A DNA stretch of 64,000 nucleotides from Nageia nagi (taxonomy: Eukaryota; Pinophyta), in the NCBI GenBank assembly GCA_050084985.1, contig JBITNC010000001.1, positions 58,466,001 to 58,530,000 on the forward strand. The letters run 5' to 3'. The notes under the pieces were generated by a model. The model ran no database searches. It worked only from the letters and a program-made list of their open reading frames with translations, and had not been told where the DNA came from. Below, piece after piece: positions 13,200-25,658 of this stretch (its first letter is position 1; every line of letters begins with the position of its first letter). The position numbers were made by a program, and so were the translations under genes.

Positions 13200-13909
13200 T
13201 GTTAACACCTAAAAAAGAATTTTAATTTAATTAAAGTACCCTTTCTAGGTATTTAAAATGATTTATTTATTTAAATAAATGCTCTTATCTCTATTCATTC
13301 TCATCTACCTTTATGTTTTATGATAATAGGTCAAACCAACATCATAATAAGCCTAAGGAGGAGCCTTAGCACTAAACTTGTTACTTATAAAGGTGGAGGG
13401 GTTGTGCATAATAAATTATGACATGATCATGAATCCTTGATAGGTGGATTGCTTGTGTCATTCTTGATCAATGTTTCTTAATGTGACCTATCATATCTTG
13501 ATTTTTTTATATACTAAGCTTTGTATTCCTATAATATTTTCTATCCATTTTGCATGATATTTTGAGTTTCAAAGGAACGATAATGATATCAAGAAAAAGG
13601 GTGAGGTCATCCAGAAAGTTAATCGGGTGGAGTCATTGGGATCCTAGCACTTTCACTATGTTGAGGTATGATTGGTGGCTCCATTCTTTTGGGAAGCTTG
13701 TTATTTATCTCCTTTTGAACAAATATCATCTTTTTCATCATAACAAGTAAAGTACAAGTTTGTATCTTTCATATTTCCAATTTGATAGGTCAAGGTCAAT
13801 TAGGTCATTATCATCTTTCATGTTATCACTATTTATTGCTATTTTTTGGTTAATTGATTAAATTAAATATATTTAAATAACCCTAATTATTATTATTTGA
13901 ATTATAAAA
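13200..13909 (+). repeat. Element C 5' LTR
   Basis: It aligns along its whole length with 59313-60026. Shared landmarks include TTTATTTATTTAAATAAAT, AAGCCTAAGGAGGAGCC and TTGATAGGTCAAGGTCAAT. The end is decayed (TTATAAAA for TTATAACA). The copies differ at many positions, showing that C is old. The following 30 bases should hold the primer site, but I could not match them to a tRNA. Confidence 0.75.
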
Positions 13910-14037
13910 ATTAGTGAACCCAACTTCATTTTGACACATCATTTTATCCTTCATTAGTTGCACCAAAAAACCTAGGGTTTTTTTATAGGAATAATATTGC
14001 ATTATAAGTGTTTTAAAGATGGAAACACTAGTTATCT

Positions 14038-16270
14038 CATATCAAGAAATTCCCAAATGCCCTATTGTACATCCTAAAGATACTATGGCATGAAAAATAT
14101 TATGCCAATGAACCAAGATGATGTAGTGAGAGGGTACGAAGGCTACACCTTAGTGATGAATATGATAGTGCTTCGAAAGATTATAGCCACTCAAACTAAA
14201 AAGGGAAAAGAGAATGATCAATCTAGGGATGAAGAGCTCCCATCAAAGGTACTAGATGTACTCACTAAAATTTTATCTAGTCCCCAACTAGTAAATTGTT
14301 AGTTGTAAAAGAGTTTCTTCCTTTCTTTATATAAACCTTACAAGAAGTAGATACCAAAGTTAAGCACCTTTTAGGGTCTACATTAAAAACCAATCCTGAA
14401 TTTGTTAAGTATAAGAAAATTGTGCAACAAACCCAACATGACATGACCCTAACTCCTTTTTAGTAAGCATACAAATATTTTGATTCCCCACCATGGGTTG
14501 ATTATTACAATTTCACTTATCCTTGCCTAATGACATTCCTGACCCCTTAGTCTAATACTAGTTACCTATTAGTCAAGCATAACCCAACAACACCACTAAG
14601 TCCAATGCCATCGCTCTATTTTCCACTTTAGATTCAGTACAAAATCCACAAGAATTGAAGGTTTCCTTAGAATATCCCATCATTCAACAAGTACTACCAT
14701 ATTATGATAATTAATATGAAGATAATATTGATGAATAAGAATTGATCAATATCATAGAGCATGAGGTACTTAACAAATTAGTCATTCCTAATGTTTATAT
14801 GGATGAGCCAAATCTAGTAGTAGTATTTGGTATGAGATGAAGATATAGATGGTCAAATAAAGAATTTACCATATTAAGGAAAGAATTAAGTTTATTAATA
14901 TGGAATTCAAAGTTATTTCACTAAAATACAAAATGGAGATGATCAACAACTTGGTAAGAATTTTAGAATAGGAAAAGCTTCGATGTTTTGGATTATATGT
15001 AGGATTAGCTAAAGATAAGAATAAAGATACTATCGAAACATCATGGAAAATCAATCCAAATGATGCATTTCAAAATATTATGTAGCTAAAAAAATAAAAA
15101 ATTCTATATTAGCTTGCATCAACAAATTTGCACCTGCAATTTCAAGAGTAGTGAGCATCCCTTTTGTTATTGAATCCATCAAAAAGGTATTCCAAATAGA
15201 TAAATTTCACAATTTTTGATTATCATTCCAATCCTAGAGTATATTTATGAAGGTATCACTTAGAAGCTATTTCATTTGAGAATGATGATGATTTTTTGGC
15301 TAAATTGTTTCCTCTTAGTTTGAAATCCAACTCGTTCTTATGGTTTGCTAGTTTACCTAATGAAAGTATTACATGTTTTGATGGCATAGTTAAGGAATTT
15401 CTAGCTCAATATCACTTATATATAGCCCACAAACCATCTCCCTTAACATGTATACCCTAAATCAAAAACAAGGATAGCTTTATAGTGATTTCATTATTGA
15501 GGGGTCAAAAATAGCTAACTAATTCCAAATCCGTACTAAAGAAAAGAAGAATGTCTTTTCCCAAGCTTTATTTCCATCTTATAGAAATAAATTCTCTAAT
15601 TACTAATACTATCCTTATGAAAAACTAATAGATGAAATGATTAGCAAGGAATCGCATCACACAACCTTCAATGAACCATTAGCCCACATAAAGAAACAAG
15701 CAATCCTCAATACTATCTTTCTTGACAAGCCTAGGAAGGTCCAATCCTAGCCTAAACTTGAAACTAAAATGATAGCTACATTGAAGTATGGGAAACTTAG
15801 AAGGTATCATAGGACATATACCAAATTTTATGAAGATATCATTGAGATCTTATACGCTTTAGTAAAGATGAACCTAGTCCATTATCCACCAATAAAAGAG
15901 CCCACTTGAATTAAACTTGTGGGCTATCAAGCACACCTCTTTCGTAAATTCCATATAAAATTTGATCATGCCACAAAGGAGTGTTTTCATTTGAAAAACA
16001 TAATACAAGACTTGCATGATTAAGGTAAATTTAAGTTTGATCTTGAAGTTTTATATGAGGTTTTATAAAAACACAGGGTAAAAGTAGTACAAAATGGACT
16101 CATACACCCACAAAATCAAAGGCTAAAGTTATCCAAAAATTTATTTTCACAATTCAAAAAGGAAGAACTTGATGATGATAGGAAGAAATTGCAAACTAAT
16201 AATATGATTATTCCTCAACCATAGCCATAATAGAAAGTGCAACAACCATCGATCCTAGATATGGTTCTTT
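14038..16270 (+). pseudogene. Element C gag
   Basis: Capsid-type sequence is readable near 15.3-15.5 kb: FLWFASLPNESITCFDGI followed by VKEFLAQYHLYIAHKPSP, matching the W(F)xSLP...F..F...Y core of retrotransposon gag. Near 15.95 kb HATKECFHLKNIIQDL matches the single CCHC knuckle of Tat-type gag; the histidine and last cysteine remain, but the first cysteines are lost. Stops and frame changes are frequent. No protease, RT or integrase follows before unrelated DNA begins near 16.3 kb. Confidence 0.7.
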
Positions 16271-17341
16271 ATGTTGATGGTATTTGGGTTGTTTAATAAA
16301 TACTTATCTTGCATTTTTTATTCATGTGCTTGTTCTTCATCCTTAATTGACAATATAAAATGAATAATTCAAAACTGGGTATCTTTCCTTTCCTATATTC
16401 TAGCAACAATGCTGGATTCCAATGTTGTCACTTAGTTCATAAAGAATTAAAATGAAAATTTTGTTATAAACCTTGATATACTATTCTTTATTTATAAAAA
16501 TTTATCCAAGCCTAATAAAAATTTGAAAACTTAAAATATATTGTAAAAATTTGACACATGAAAACTTAGGCACATTGAACCTTTTACCATGGTCTGTATC
16601 AAATTTTAGGCTTATTTTTCTAACAAATTAGGCCAATCCATGCAAGTATTTTCTTTTCATGCAACCTTTCCCCTTTTTTCCATTACATGACCAATTGATT
16701 CTAGCATTTTCACTCTATTTTAGCCAAATCAAAAGTTATTATTCCTATATTTATCAAAAAAAAATTATTTTAGTTAAAAATGATCGTAATTTCTTTATGT
16801 GATTATAGTTCGAGTATTTTATTTTAAATTTATCTAATTTTAAAATTACCTTTTCACATTTCCAAAATTAAACCATAGATATTTCATTTCAATTTAAAGC
16901 AAAAATGAACAAGTTCATAACATAGCAAAATATATCATGACTGTGCGCAACACACACACACATTTTCATCACTAGTAAATATCTCCTAGCCATACTAACA
17001 TGCTCATATGCCCACACTTGTAGAATGAATGAATAAGCAACAATCCTACCTCCCTTATTCATAGAAATAAATTTGTGAAGATACATATATAGCATCACCA
17101 AAATGCATGGTACTTATGCATACCTCCACCCATGAAGGTATATCCCTTGCATAATCATAATTAACCCCATGTGGAAATAGTGATGGTTCTTATCACTACA
17201 CAAAATCATGTTGATAAGAACCATGATTTATACTCTAAACCAATGGGTGCTATATATATCCTCTAGAGGCATACACATGGTGTCATTAAGGGGTTCTCCC
17301 TTCTTCTATTGTTGGTAATCCCAAATGCCTATGAGCTAATA
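16271..17341. other. Non-coding internal part of element C
   Basis: AT-rich sequence without a recognisable domain. It includes a short CACACACACA run near 16.95 kb. Open frames are short and have no family motif. Confidence 0.4.
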
Positions 17342-17572
17342 TTAGTGCTCCTTCATCTCCACCATAGAGAGTGTAGCCCTTTGAATTAATATACCCTTCA
17401 TGGGTACTTGTAAGATACGATGGATATCAACTAGAGTGATTTTTAACTCATCCATCGGCAAGTGAAATGTATTGGTTTCATCACACAAATGTTCCATTAG
17501 GGAGGTTAAGAAGTACTTATCACATGGGATGCAAGTGACACCCCTAATGTGACCAAGTTTGGATGATTCCAA
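17342..17572 (-). pseudogene. Plant mobile domain (PMD) fragment
   Basis: The 76-residue frame has DKYFLTSLMEHLCDETNTFHLP followed by ELKITLVDIHRILQVPMKG. This fits the plant mobile domain signature (LxxLxxxWxxETxTFHLPxGExTxTLxDVxxLLGLPxxG), found in MAIL-type genes and carried by several plant transposons. It begins within about 40 bases of the copia primer site at 17608-17619, on the same strand. Whether it was captured by that copia element or lies there by chance is open. It is truncated at both ends. Confidence 0.6.
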
Positions 17573-17621
17573 CCTAAATATTTTGAAGGTTCAGAGAAAA
17601 AAATAATGCTCTGATACTAAG

Positions 17622-18907
17622 TGAAATTTTTGGATAAAACAAGCACAAGATAAGAGCTCTAAATTCAAATGAAGATTTTGGAGGCTCAAGGATCAAGCTC
17701 TAATACTATAAATTTGGTCAAGGTTCTGATAGAATTTGATAGGATAGGATTGTTTAGATATCTAGGAGAATCAAAACACTAAAGGAAATGAAAGTTTTGA
17801 AGATATAGTTTTGGATAAACTCAAAAATAATGCAATTTTGAAATGTTAGGGATCCTATTATTTATGGTCAATAGGATTTCATTGAATCAACAGTGTGGAA
17901 TCTACAGTCTAAAGGGGGAGGGAAGAAAATTTCAAAGCTCATAACTTATGCAATTAATACTATAATCTTGAACTATGACCCATTAAAATGATAAATAAGA
18001 AATGCTCTATCTAATGGTGATAGTTCAAAATAATTTCAAGATGAAAGGTTCAAATACTAGTTAGAAGAAAATAGGATTATCAAGACTTACTACACAAGAG
18101 TGCAAATAAGGTAGGTTTTGTATTTTGGAATTTCTAAGTGTGTTTAACAAACTTTGATGGAAAAGGGTATATGGTTTAAAGGTATTGAAACCAACAATCT
18201 AACCAAGAAGGAATCACATTAAATGGAGATCTAGACAGAAATATCTAGCCCCTAAACAAACTAAACCAAACAAAGGTAGTTTGACAAATCACAAAATAAC
18301 AAAACTATGTACTCGAAAGTGGGAATATAGAAAAGTACCCATGAAGTAAAATAACCACAGATAGGTAAATTTCACCTTGGATTAGAAATGGAAAAATTGT
18401 AAGTATTTCTCAAGAATACAAGCTTTGAAAAGAGAATACATATCATACAACAAAGAGGTATTGTAGAGCAAATATGAAAGCTTTGTATTTTAGAGCCAAA
18501 ATAGCAGTATAACATTACATTAATTTGCTAGTTATAGAATGGGAGATGAAGTCCCTATTTATACAAGAAGAAAGTGGAATACAAAAGGCTCCATGTGAAC
18601 TCACGTATTGCACATCCATGTAGAAATATAGATAAAGTGCCCATAAAATTAGAGGAGATAGTATGGGCATTAAAATATAAATGAAGACCCACAAAATCAA
18701 ATAAGAGTATGGGAATCAATGAAGAAGTATAAAATCATATATATCTCAATCAAAGAAGAAGATCTTGAATATTTGGCACTTAATTATGGTCCTATAATAT
18801 ACTAAATTTATAAGGTGTAATAGTAAACAAATAGGTACAGATGATTAGTACTCATTGGCATTCAAAATTCTACTAGAATCCAAACCATGGAACATTAAAT
18901 TCCTTTA
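17622..18907 (-). repeat. Copia LTR copy 1
   Basis: About 1.29 kb, aligning in the same orientation with 20286-21580. On its right is AAGGGAGAGAA (minus strand, 18908-18918), a polypurine tract, which makes it the 3' LTR of the pol fragment beyond. On its left is GCTCTGATACTA (17608-17619), one base from the complement of the initiator tRNA-Met primer site. A 3' LTR should have host DNA there, so this LTR has primer site on one side and PPT on the other, as in tandem or circular forms. Confidence 0.7.
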
Positions 18908-19690
18908 TTCTCTCCCTTAATGTGAAGGGGTTGAATTCCAAGTTGATGTCGATGACTAAGGAATCGATTCTTAGGTAGAGACTTGGTGAAAATATCTACA
19001 AGTTGATCTTCAAACTTATAAAATATGAATTCCATGAATCCATCAGTCACCATGTCTTGCATAAAATGATGTTAGATATCTATATGCTTGCTTCAGTTGT
19101 GAAACATCAAGTTCTTAGTCATAGCAATGGTGTTGGTGTTGTCACAATGACTGGGAATGAGAAAGGGAGGGACTAAACCTAAGTATTTAAACAAATAAGC
19201 CATAAAAATGGATTGAGTGCAAAAAGAGGAGGTAGCCATGTATTCTGCATCAGCAATGAAAAGAGTAATTGTTTATTTCTTCTTACTACTCCATGAGACA
19301 AGAGAATTGAAAAAGAAGAAAGTATATCTAAAGGTGCTTTTCCATCATCAAGGATTTTGACCCAATTAGCATCTATGTAGGCCTTAAGGATGTCAACATC
19401 AGAGGATTTATACCATAGAACAAAGAATTTGATACAATTCACATATCATAGGATCTACTTAGCCACTTTCTAATGAGATTCATATGGAAAGTGTATGAAT
19501 CTATCCATAAGGCAAATTGCATACATGATATCCTACCAAGTGGTAGTGAGATACATCATACTACCAATAAGTGACCAGTATAAGGTGGCATCCATAAGAG
19601 GAGTAGAATGCTCCTTCATAAGTTTAGTGTCAAGCTCTACTTTCTTAGTATGTAATTTTAGCAATTGATTCCATATTAGAATTTCATGTC
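18908..19690 (-). pseudogene. Copia pol 3' end (RT end and RNase H)
   Basis: On the minus strand, VNCIKFFVLWYKSSDVDILKA and YIDANWVKILDDGKAPLD correspond to the copia phrase ending KGT...YxxxxD...GYxDADWAGxxDDRKSTSG, which is the RNase H domain. The following stretch toward the LTR encodes a VDIFTKSLP-like end. Upstream (19.45-19.66 kb) the RT end is readable as ...RFIHFPYESH. Frameshifts and stops are present; the 5' two-thirds of gag-pol is absent. Confidence 0.7.
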
Positions 19691-19882
19691 TTAAGAAAAA
19701 TAAAGCTCTAATACCATGTTAGAATCTTGAGGTCATTATACTCCAAGGATGATGAATTTTGAGGTTTTCCAACCACTAGTTGATAAATAATGGCCCATAT
19801 GCTCTAATACCAATCAAATAAGGCTCAAGGTTCACCAACCACTAGTTGATGAACTCATCTGAAAACATTTTATGTAAGACCT

Positions 19883-20276
19883 AATGACTAATGGATTCAT
19901 GGAATTCATATTTTGTAAGTCTTATTGTAGATATTTTCACCAATGCTCTACCTAAGGATCGATTCCTTAGTCTTCAGCATCAAACTTGGAATTCAGCCCA
20001 TTCACATTAAGGGGGAGAATGCAAGAATTTAATGTTCAATGATTTTAATTCCAATGGAATTTTGAATGCCAATGGCTACTGATCAACTGTACTGTATGAC
20101 TAATATTACACCTACAAGATTTAGTATGTTGCAGGACTACAATTAAGTTCTAAATACTTGATATCTTCTTATTTGACTGAGATGAATCTAATTTTATATT
20201 TCTTCACTAATGCCCATGCTTTTATTTGATTTTATGGGTGCTTCATTATATTTATGATTTCCATACTACCTCCTCT
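19883..20276 (+). pseudogene. Inverted copy: copia pol C-terminus, PPT and 5' part of an LTR
   Basis: The + strand encodes VDIFTNALPKDRFLSLQHQ, the copia C-terminus, followed by AAGGGGGAGAA and the LTR start TGCAAGAATTTAATG at 20020. The sequence is the reverse complement, with divergence, of about 18.65-19.05 kb. The LTR copy stops after 257 bases, where CTCTAAT is shared with the primer site of LTR copy 2, and the sequence switches to that opposite-strand LTR. Confidence 0.65.
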
Positions 20277-20285
20277 AATACCAAG

Positions 20286-21580
20286 TAAAATTTTGGTACC
20301 AAATAGGATAAAGATAAGAGCTCTAAATCTAAATGATGATTTTGGAGGCTCAAGGCTCCAAGCTCTAATACCATAAATTTGGTCATGATTCTAGTAGAAT
20401 TCGATAGAATAGGACTAGATGAATTTTTGAAAGAGTCAAAACACTAAAGGAAATGAAAGTTCCAAAGATAGAGTTTTGGAGAAATCAAAAAATAGTGTAA
20501 TTTTTGGGGATTCAATGATTTGTGATCAATAGGATTTTGCTAGAGCTCCAAGAAAATCAATAGTGTAGAATCTATAGTTTGGAAGATTAGGGAAGAAAAT
20601 TTTGGATTTCATAACTTATGTAATTCCTAATAGAACCTTGCATTATGACCCATCAAAAAGATCAACAAGAAATGGTCTATCTAATGGTGATGATTCAAAA
20701 TAATTTCATGATAGATGAAAGGGTTAAATATGAGCTAGAAAAAACAAACTTCTCAAGACTCAAAAGCAAGAGTACATATAAGGCAGGTTTTGTATTTTGG
20801 GATTTCTAAGTGTGTTCCAACAACAATGATGGCAAAGGGTATATGGTTGAAAGTTATTACAACTAGAAATGTAACAAGAAGGAATCACACTAAATGTAGA
20901 TCTAGATAGAAAGATCTAGCCCTTAAAAGTAATTTGAACCAAACAAAGGTAGTTTGATAAATCACAAAATAACAAAACTATTTGCTTGAAAGTGGGAATA
21001 GAGACAAGTACTCATGAAGTAAAATGATCAAAGATGAGTAACTATCACCTTGTATTATATATGGAAGATATATATGTGTTTCTCAGGCATACAACCTTTG
21101 AAAAGAGAATACACGCCACATAGCCATAAGGTATTGTAGAGCAAATATGAATGATTTATATTATAGAGCCAAATGGTAGCGTAACATTACATTAATCTAC
21201 TACTTACAGAATGGGAGACAAAGTTACTATTTATACAAGAAGAAACTAGAGTGTAGAAGGCTCCACATGAACTTATATATTACATATATGTGAAAAACAT
21301 AAATAAAGTATCCACAAAATTCAATGGAGGTAGTATGGGCATCAAAAATATAAATGAAGCACCCATAAAATCATAGAAGAGTATGGACATCAGTGAAGAA
21401 GTACAAAATCATATCTATCTTAGTCAAAGAAGTAGATCTTGAGTATTCAATATTCAACTATGATCTTGCAAAATACTAACTTAGGTAGATGTAATATTAG
21501 GTGGACAATACAGGTGGTCAGTAGTCATTGGTATTCAAAATTTTGCTGAAATTCAAACCATAGAATATTAAATTCTTCAC
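20286..21580 (-). repeat. Copia LTR copy 2
   Basis: About 1.3 kb, direct repeat of 17622-18907 (shared phrases GATAAGAGCTCTAAAT, CAAAACACTAAAGGAAATG and TAACATTACATTAAT). The primer site complement CTCTAATACCA is at 20273-20283. The right end AATTCTTCACA is close to the expected complement of TGCAAGAATT. No polypurine tract follows on the right. Confidence 0.65.
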
Positions 21581-22832
21581 AATCATCCCCTATCCTCAAC
21601 TAGTGAGCATAAACTTTATAGTTATGCCTATAGTATGACTCCATGTTTCACATTTATAAGGTAGGATCGATCCTACACCCATAGAAAATATTAAAAATTG
21701 TCAATAATTGAGTAAAAAAAACCAAAAAATGCAAGTTTTAATATAAAATGAAGTAAAATGTAACATTTATTTTTAAAAATGAGCTAATTTATGATCAAAT
21801 TCTAAAATTTCAAGCATGGAAATGTGTTAAAATATATATAGTATATAATGAATACATTTTTGAGGAACTTTAACTTAGCAATAATACGCGGCATTGCCAT
21901 ATTCAAGCACTAATTTTCAAAAAGAAATTAAAAACCCACTTGCTATTTTTAGAACTTTATAAAAAAATGTATTTCATTTTATCCCATGCATATAAAAAAT
22001 AGGCCCTAAATTTTTATCCTAATCATATTGATAATTTACTAAAATCAAGCAAAACTTGACCAAACCAAAAAATTGATCCATCAAAAATAATCAAATTAAT
22101 GTCAAAAGAAGAAATATGAAGAAATGTTTGGTACCTAATACCCCTCTAGTGAAGAATGAACAACAAGACTATAACCCTTATGAGAAGTAATTCGTTAAGC
22201 CATAATAACAATAATTGCACTCTATAAACCAATAGCTCCTTGTTAGTCCTCACCACCTCAAAATGACATTAAAAAGCTTGAGGACTAGAGCTCAAGATCA
22301 CCAAATGCAAATGTGAAAATGAAATGTAAAATTTCCTATTTATAAACTAAATCGAAACCCTTTTGTTAAAAATTCCCCTTAACCCTATTAATTCTCCCCT
22401 TGTAACCCTCTTTTTATCATCAATTGGATATGTGTCTATTTGTAATTCACTTTTTGTATCCTTTAGGCCCCTTAAATGGAGTGGCACCATTGGGATCTGA
22501 ATGATGTAGTGACTTAAAAATACCTTTTCTGAAAATTCTCTCTTTCTAAAATCAAAAAACCCAATGCATGGAATAAAAATGATAATATCAGTGGATAATT
22601 AGTCAAAATTTATCAAAAATCCTTCTTTGAGAAGGATATTAATATTAAACATGAAATGATCATCAAATTTTAGAATACTTGATTAGTTTGTATTAAAAAA
22701 TAATATTTTCACTTCATGAGTGCAATGCAAAAATATAGAAATTGTTATTTTTCTAATATCCATGATATTTTCCAATGTTTTCATTGTCTTCTTAGCAACT
22801 TCATTGGATTATTTAGGTAAAATATTATCTAG
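21581..22832. other. Non-coding internal part of element C left of the copia D insertion
   Basis: AT-rich; no domain or RNA gene recognised. The last bases, GTTAA at 22833-22837, are the left target duplication of copia D. Confidence 0.4.
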
Positions 22833-22837
22833 GTTAA

Positions 22838-23311
22838 TGTTGTAAATAGACATTATTTGGATCCAAAATTTGAGCTCAACAAGTCAAATTTCACAATTAC
22901 AAACAAAATGCAACCCCCACCATCTTTGGATATGAAATGCTACCGAATTTGGGAAACACTCCTATATTTTATAGAAATGCACCCACCCACTACATTTATC
23001 CTAAAATATGATACTATTTCAGCCTATTAGTTCCAAGCAATTTTAGGCAAACTTCCAAGTAGTTTTTCCTAATTTTTTCTTACCTTCTAGTTCATTTTGC
23101 TTACTATTTTCAATTGTTTAGCTTGGGTATGTATAAATAATATGTTCTCAACTCATTTTTGGGTTGGATTATGGAATCATTTTGTGTAACTTGTAAATTA
23201 GACCTTGTACTTGTAAACAAAACTGTTTGATGAAATATCACAATAAGAATTTTATATATTTTCTAGATCTATGTCAATATTTGAATTATGTAATGCAATT
23301 ATGAATGTTAG
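22838..23311 (+). repeat. Element D 5' LTR, first part
   Basis: Matches 57751-58205 of the 3' LTR with landmarks GGATCCAAAA, AGCTCAACAAGTCAAATTTC, TTTTTGGGTTGGATT and ACCTTGTACTTGTAAA. The match stops at GTTAG (23307-23311), which is the left target duplication of element A; the LTR resumes at 53931. Confidence 0.85.
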
Positions 23312-25365
23312 TGTTATTCTTTCATAATCACACTCTAAAAATAGGGTAACATTTTTCTATTCTTTCATTCCTTTCAAATAAATTCATTCTTAATTTGTTC
23401 CACTTTCATACTTTTGTAAATATTGGAAAAGGTGTTTATTCTTTGTATTTAGTCAATTTTATCAAAATTTGGTTAAGTCTAGGAAGTTCGGATGCTTTCA
23501 ATGTATATGGGTATTAAATAATTTATTTAGTAGCTTAACTACTATTTTGTTCAAAAGTAAGTGTTGTCATGTAAATAAATGCTAGAGATTGATCATAGCT
23601 CAATCAAGTATTTTTTGGTAATTGTACATAGGTTTGAGGTCATAAGATACTATCAATATGTCTAAGTCATGTCTGGGAAGTAGTGTAGTATGTTTGGGAA
23701 ATGGCATAACATGTAAGGGAAGTAAATGTTTAAGTCTAGATCGAACTATTATAGAAGTCTAAATCTTTTCAAGGAATATTGTAAATATGATTCACTATCA
23801 AGTCAAAGTTACCAACGGGTAATGTCCTAAAGCCTATGTATTTCTAGAGAAAGGAGTTCTACCATACACCCAAAATTAGTGAGAGATATTTCAAATAGCC
23901 ATTATCTAAAGCTTGCCAATTTTTAGCAAAGATGTCACACATTTTGTCAAAAATTAGCAAATGATAAGATAACTCATTAGCAAGTGCTATATAAGAAGCA
24001 AATAGTGGTAGATATTTTAGGTGGCTCATCCTCTAGAGTCCACTGATTTTGAACAATAATGTCACACTTTTTACTAAAAATCAATGGGTAGTAAAGAAAG
24101 TCCCAACGAGTAATAATCCCTACAAAGAACAAACAAGATCTAGTATATTTAAAAAGGGATAGTGAGCTAAAGGGAACACTTGACTCCACTTAATTATGAG
24201 TCTTTGACCCCTAAGTCTCTATCAATGTGTCAACCATGACTCATTTCCACATGATAGTAGCAGTTCTTCCTTAGGTTTCAATAATACACTTTTCATTGCC
24301 CTCACAGTTCTTTGCAACCCAGATCCATAGTGACTACCATAAATGGTTGTAGAAAGTTATATGGCTACCAATAGAGCATAGAGATAAACCATACCAATCA
24401 AGATGATAGAACATACCTTGTTAATCATCTACAGTTGCAATGAGATACAGTTAAAGATAGATTTAAGACATTATAGTTTAGAGAGTACAACAAGTTAGGG
24501 TTTATAAATTCCCAAACTTTAGCATTGATTGTACTTAGTCACTATGCAATCTAGCACTATTGTAATTAGATATTATACAAATGTAATAGTTTTCTCTATT
24601 TTGTTCTTAATCAATAGGATAGTTTCAGGGTAGTAATGGTGGAAAACCACCCAGTTGTAAAGTTGTACATATAAATATTGGACTTTTTGAGGTCCAAAAG
24701 TATGAACATTCTACAAAATTTGTCTAATGTATGAAATGTTTTCATGTGTGATAATACAATACAATGATGCTTTGCCCTTCATAGTTCATAGTTATTTATT
24801 ATGTTATTCTGCATGAAGTATTATCTTAAGTTATGGTTGTGTTTTGTGATTGCAAGACCCTAAGAGTAATATAGTCTTCTATTCCTATTCTTGGCTATGG
24901 ATTGCTACCTGAAATACTTTCATGTGTGATAATACAATGCAATGATGTTTTTCCCTTCATAATTCATAGATGTTTATTATGTTTTGTAAATGTTATGCAT
25001 GAAGTGTTGTCTTAAGTTATGGTTGTGTTTTGTGATTGCAAGACCCCAAGAGTAAGACAGTCTTCTATTCCTATTCTTGGCTATAGATTGCTACTTGAGT
25101 GGTGATGCCTAAGCGAGTTAGATTTATTTTACTCTATGCATATTGCTTATTTATCTCTTTCCTATTACTCTTGTCTATTTATCTCTTTCTAATTAATTTT
25201 AACCTTTACAATAGATAGGAATTGGCTTATAATCTAGATATTGAGAAGAAAATCCCAATGAGTGCATTGTCCCACTACTTTCTACTCTTTCAAGGACCCT
25301 AATATTGTAGGCAATGAGGAACTCAACCAAACCAAACCCTTAAGGTTATATTATATTGATCAATA
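23312..25365 (+). repeat. Element A 5' LTR with internal duplication
   Basis: 2054 bp against 1858 bp in the 3' copy. The size difference is largely explained by a tandem duplication of about 178 bp, units starting at 24733 and 24911 (both contain TTTCATGTGTGATAATACAA), which is single in the 3' LTR near 53.5 kb. After the LTR, TTTTTGGCATGTCTAGTGGGACC-like sequence near 25378-25400 may be the primer site, but it starts 12 bases after the LTR and I could not assign a tRNA. Confidence 0.82.
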
Positions 25366-25658
25366 GTAGAAAGTCCATTTTTGGCATGTCTAGTGGGACC
25401 TAAATACAATTCCATATTTTTTGGACATCATTAGGCCAAATAGCTATGTTTGGTAAGCTATTATTTAGTTATTTATAGATTATGGGGTCTATTTAATCTT
25501 ATTGGTGACTCTATTATCAAAACAAATCAATATTTTAAATCCTGGCATCTCTAGAATGTAGATTTACTAGAAGTAGTGCCAAAAATTTATCAAGCCAACT
25601 TAGATTTCAAGAGCTATCAATTCCTCAAAGGAGGACTAGGTGAAAGATTTTTCAAACC

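Larger units (their letters stand above)
17608..21580. mobile_element. Rearranged copia element with inverted and direct LTR copies
   Basis: Four pieces of one copia family lie together: a minus-oriented LTR with an adjacent primer site (17608-18907); a minus-oriented PPT and pol 3' end (18908 to about 19690); a plus-oriented pol C-terminus, PPT and the first 257 bases of an LTR (19883-20276); and a second minus-oriented LTR with primer site (20273-21580). Pol C-terminal sequence (VDIFTK-type) is thus present in both orientations, making an imperfect palindrome. Primer-site-like phrases (TGGTATTAGAGC) also occur on the minus strand near 19702 and 19799. Confidence 0.7.

Noticed and set aside
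13200-13909. Solo LTR interpretation of this repeat and of 59313-60026
   Set aside because: Each copy's own two flanks do not match, whereas the outer flanks (CCTTG) match each other.
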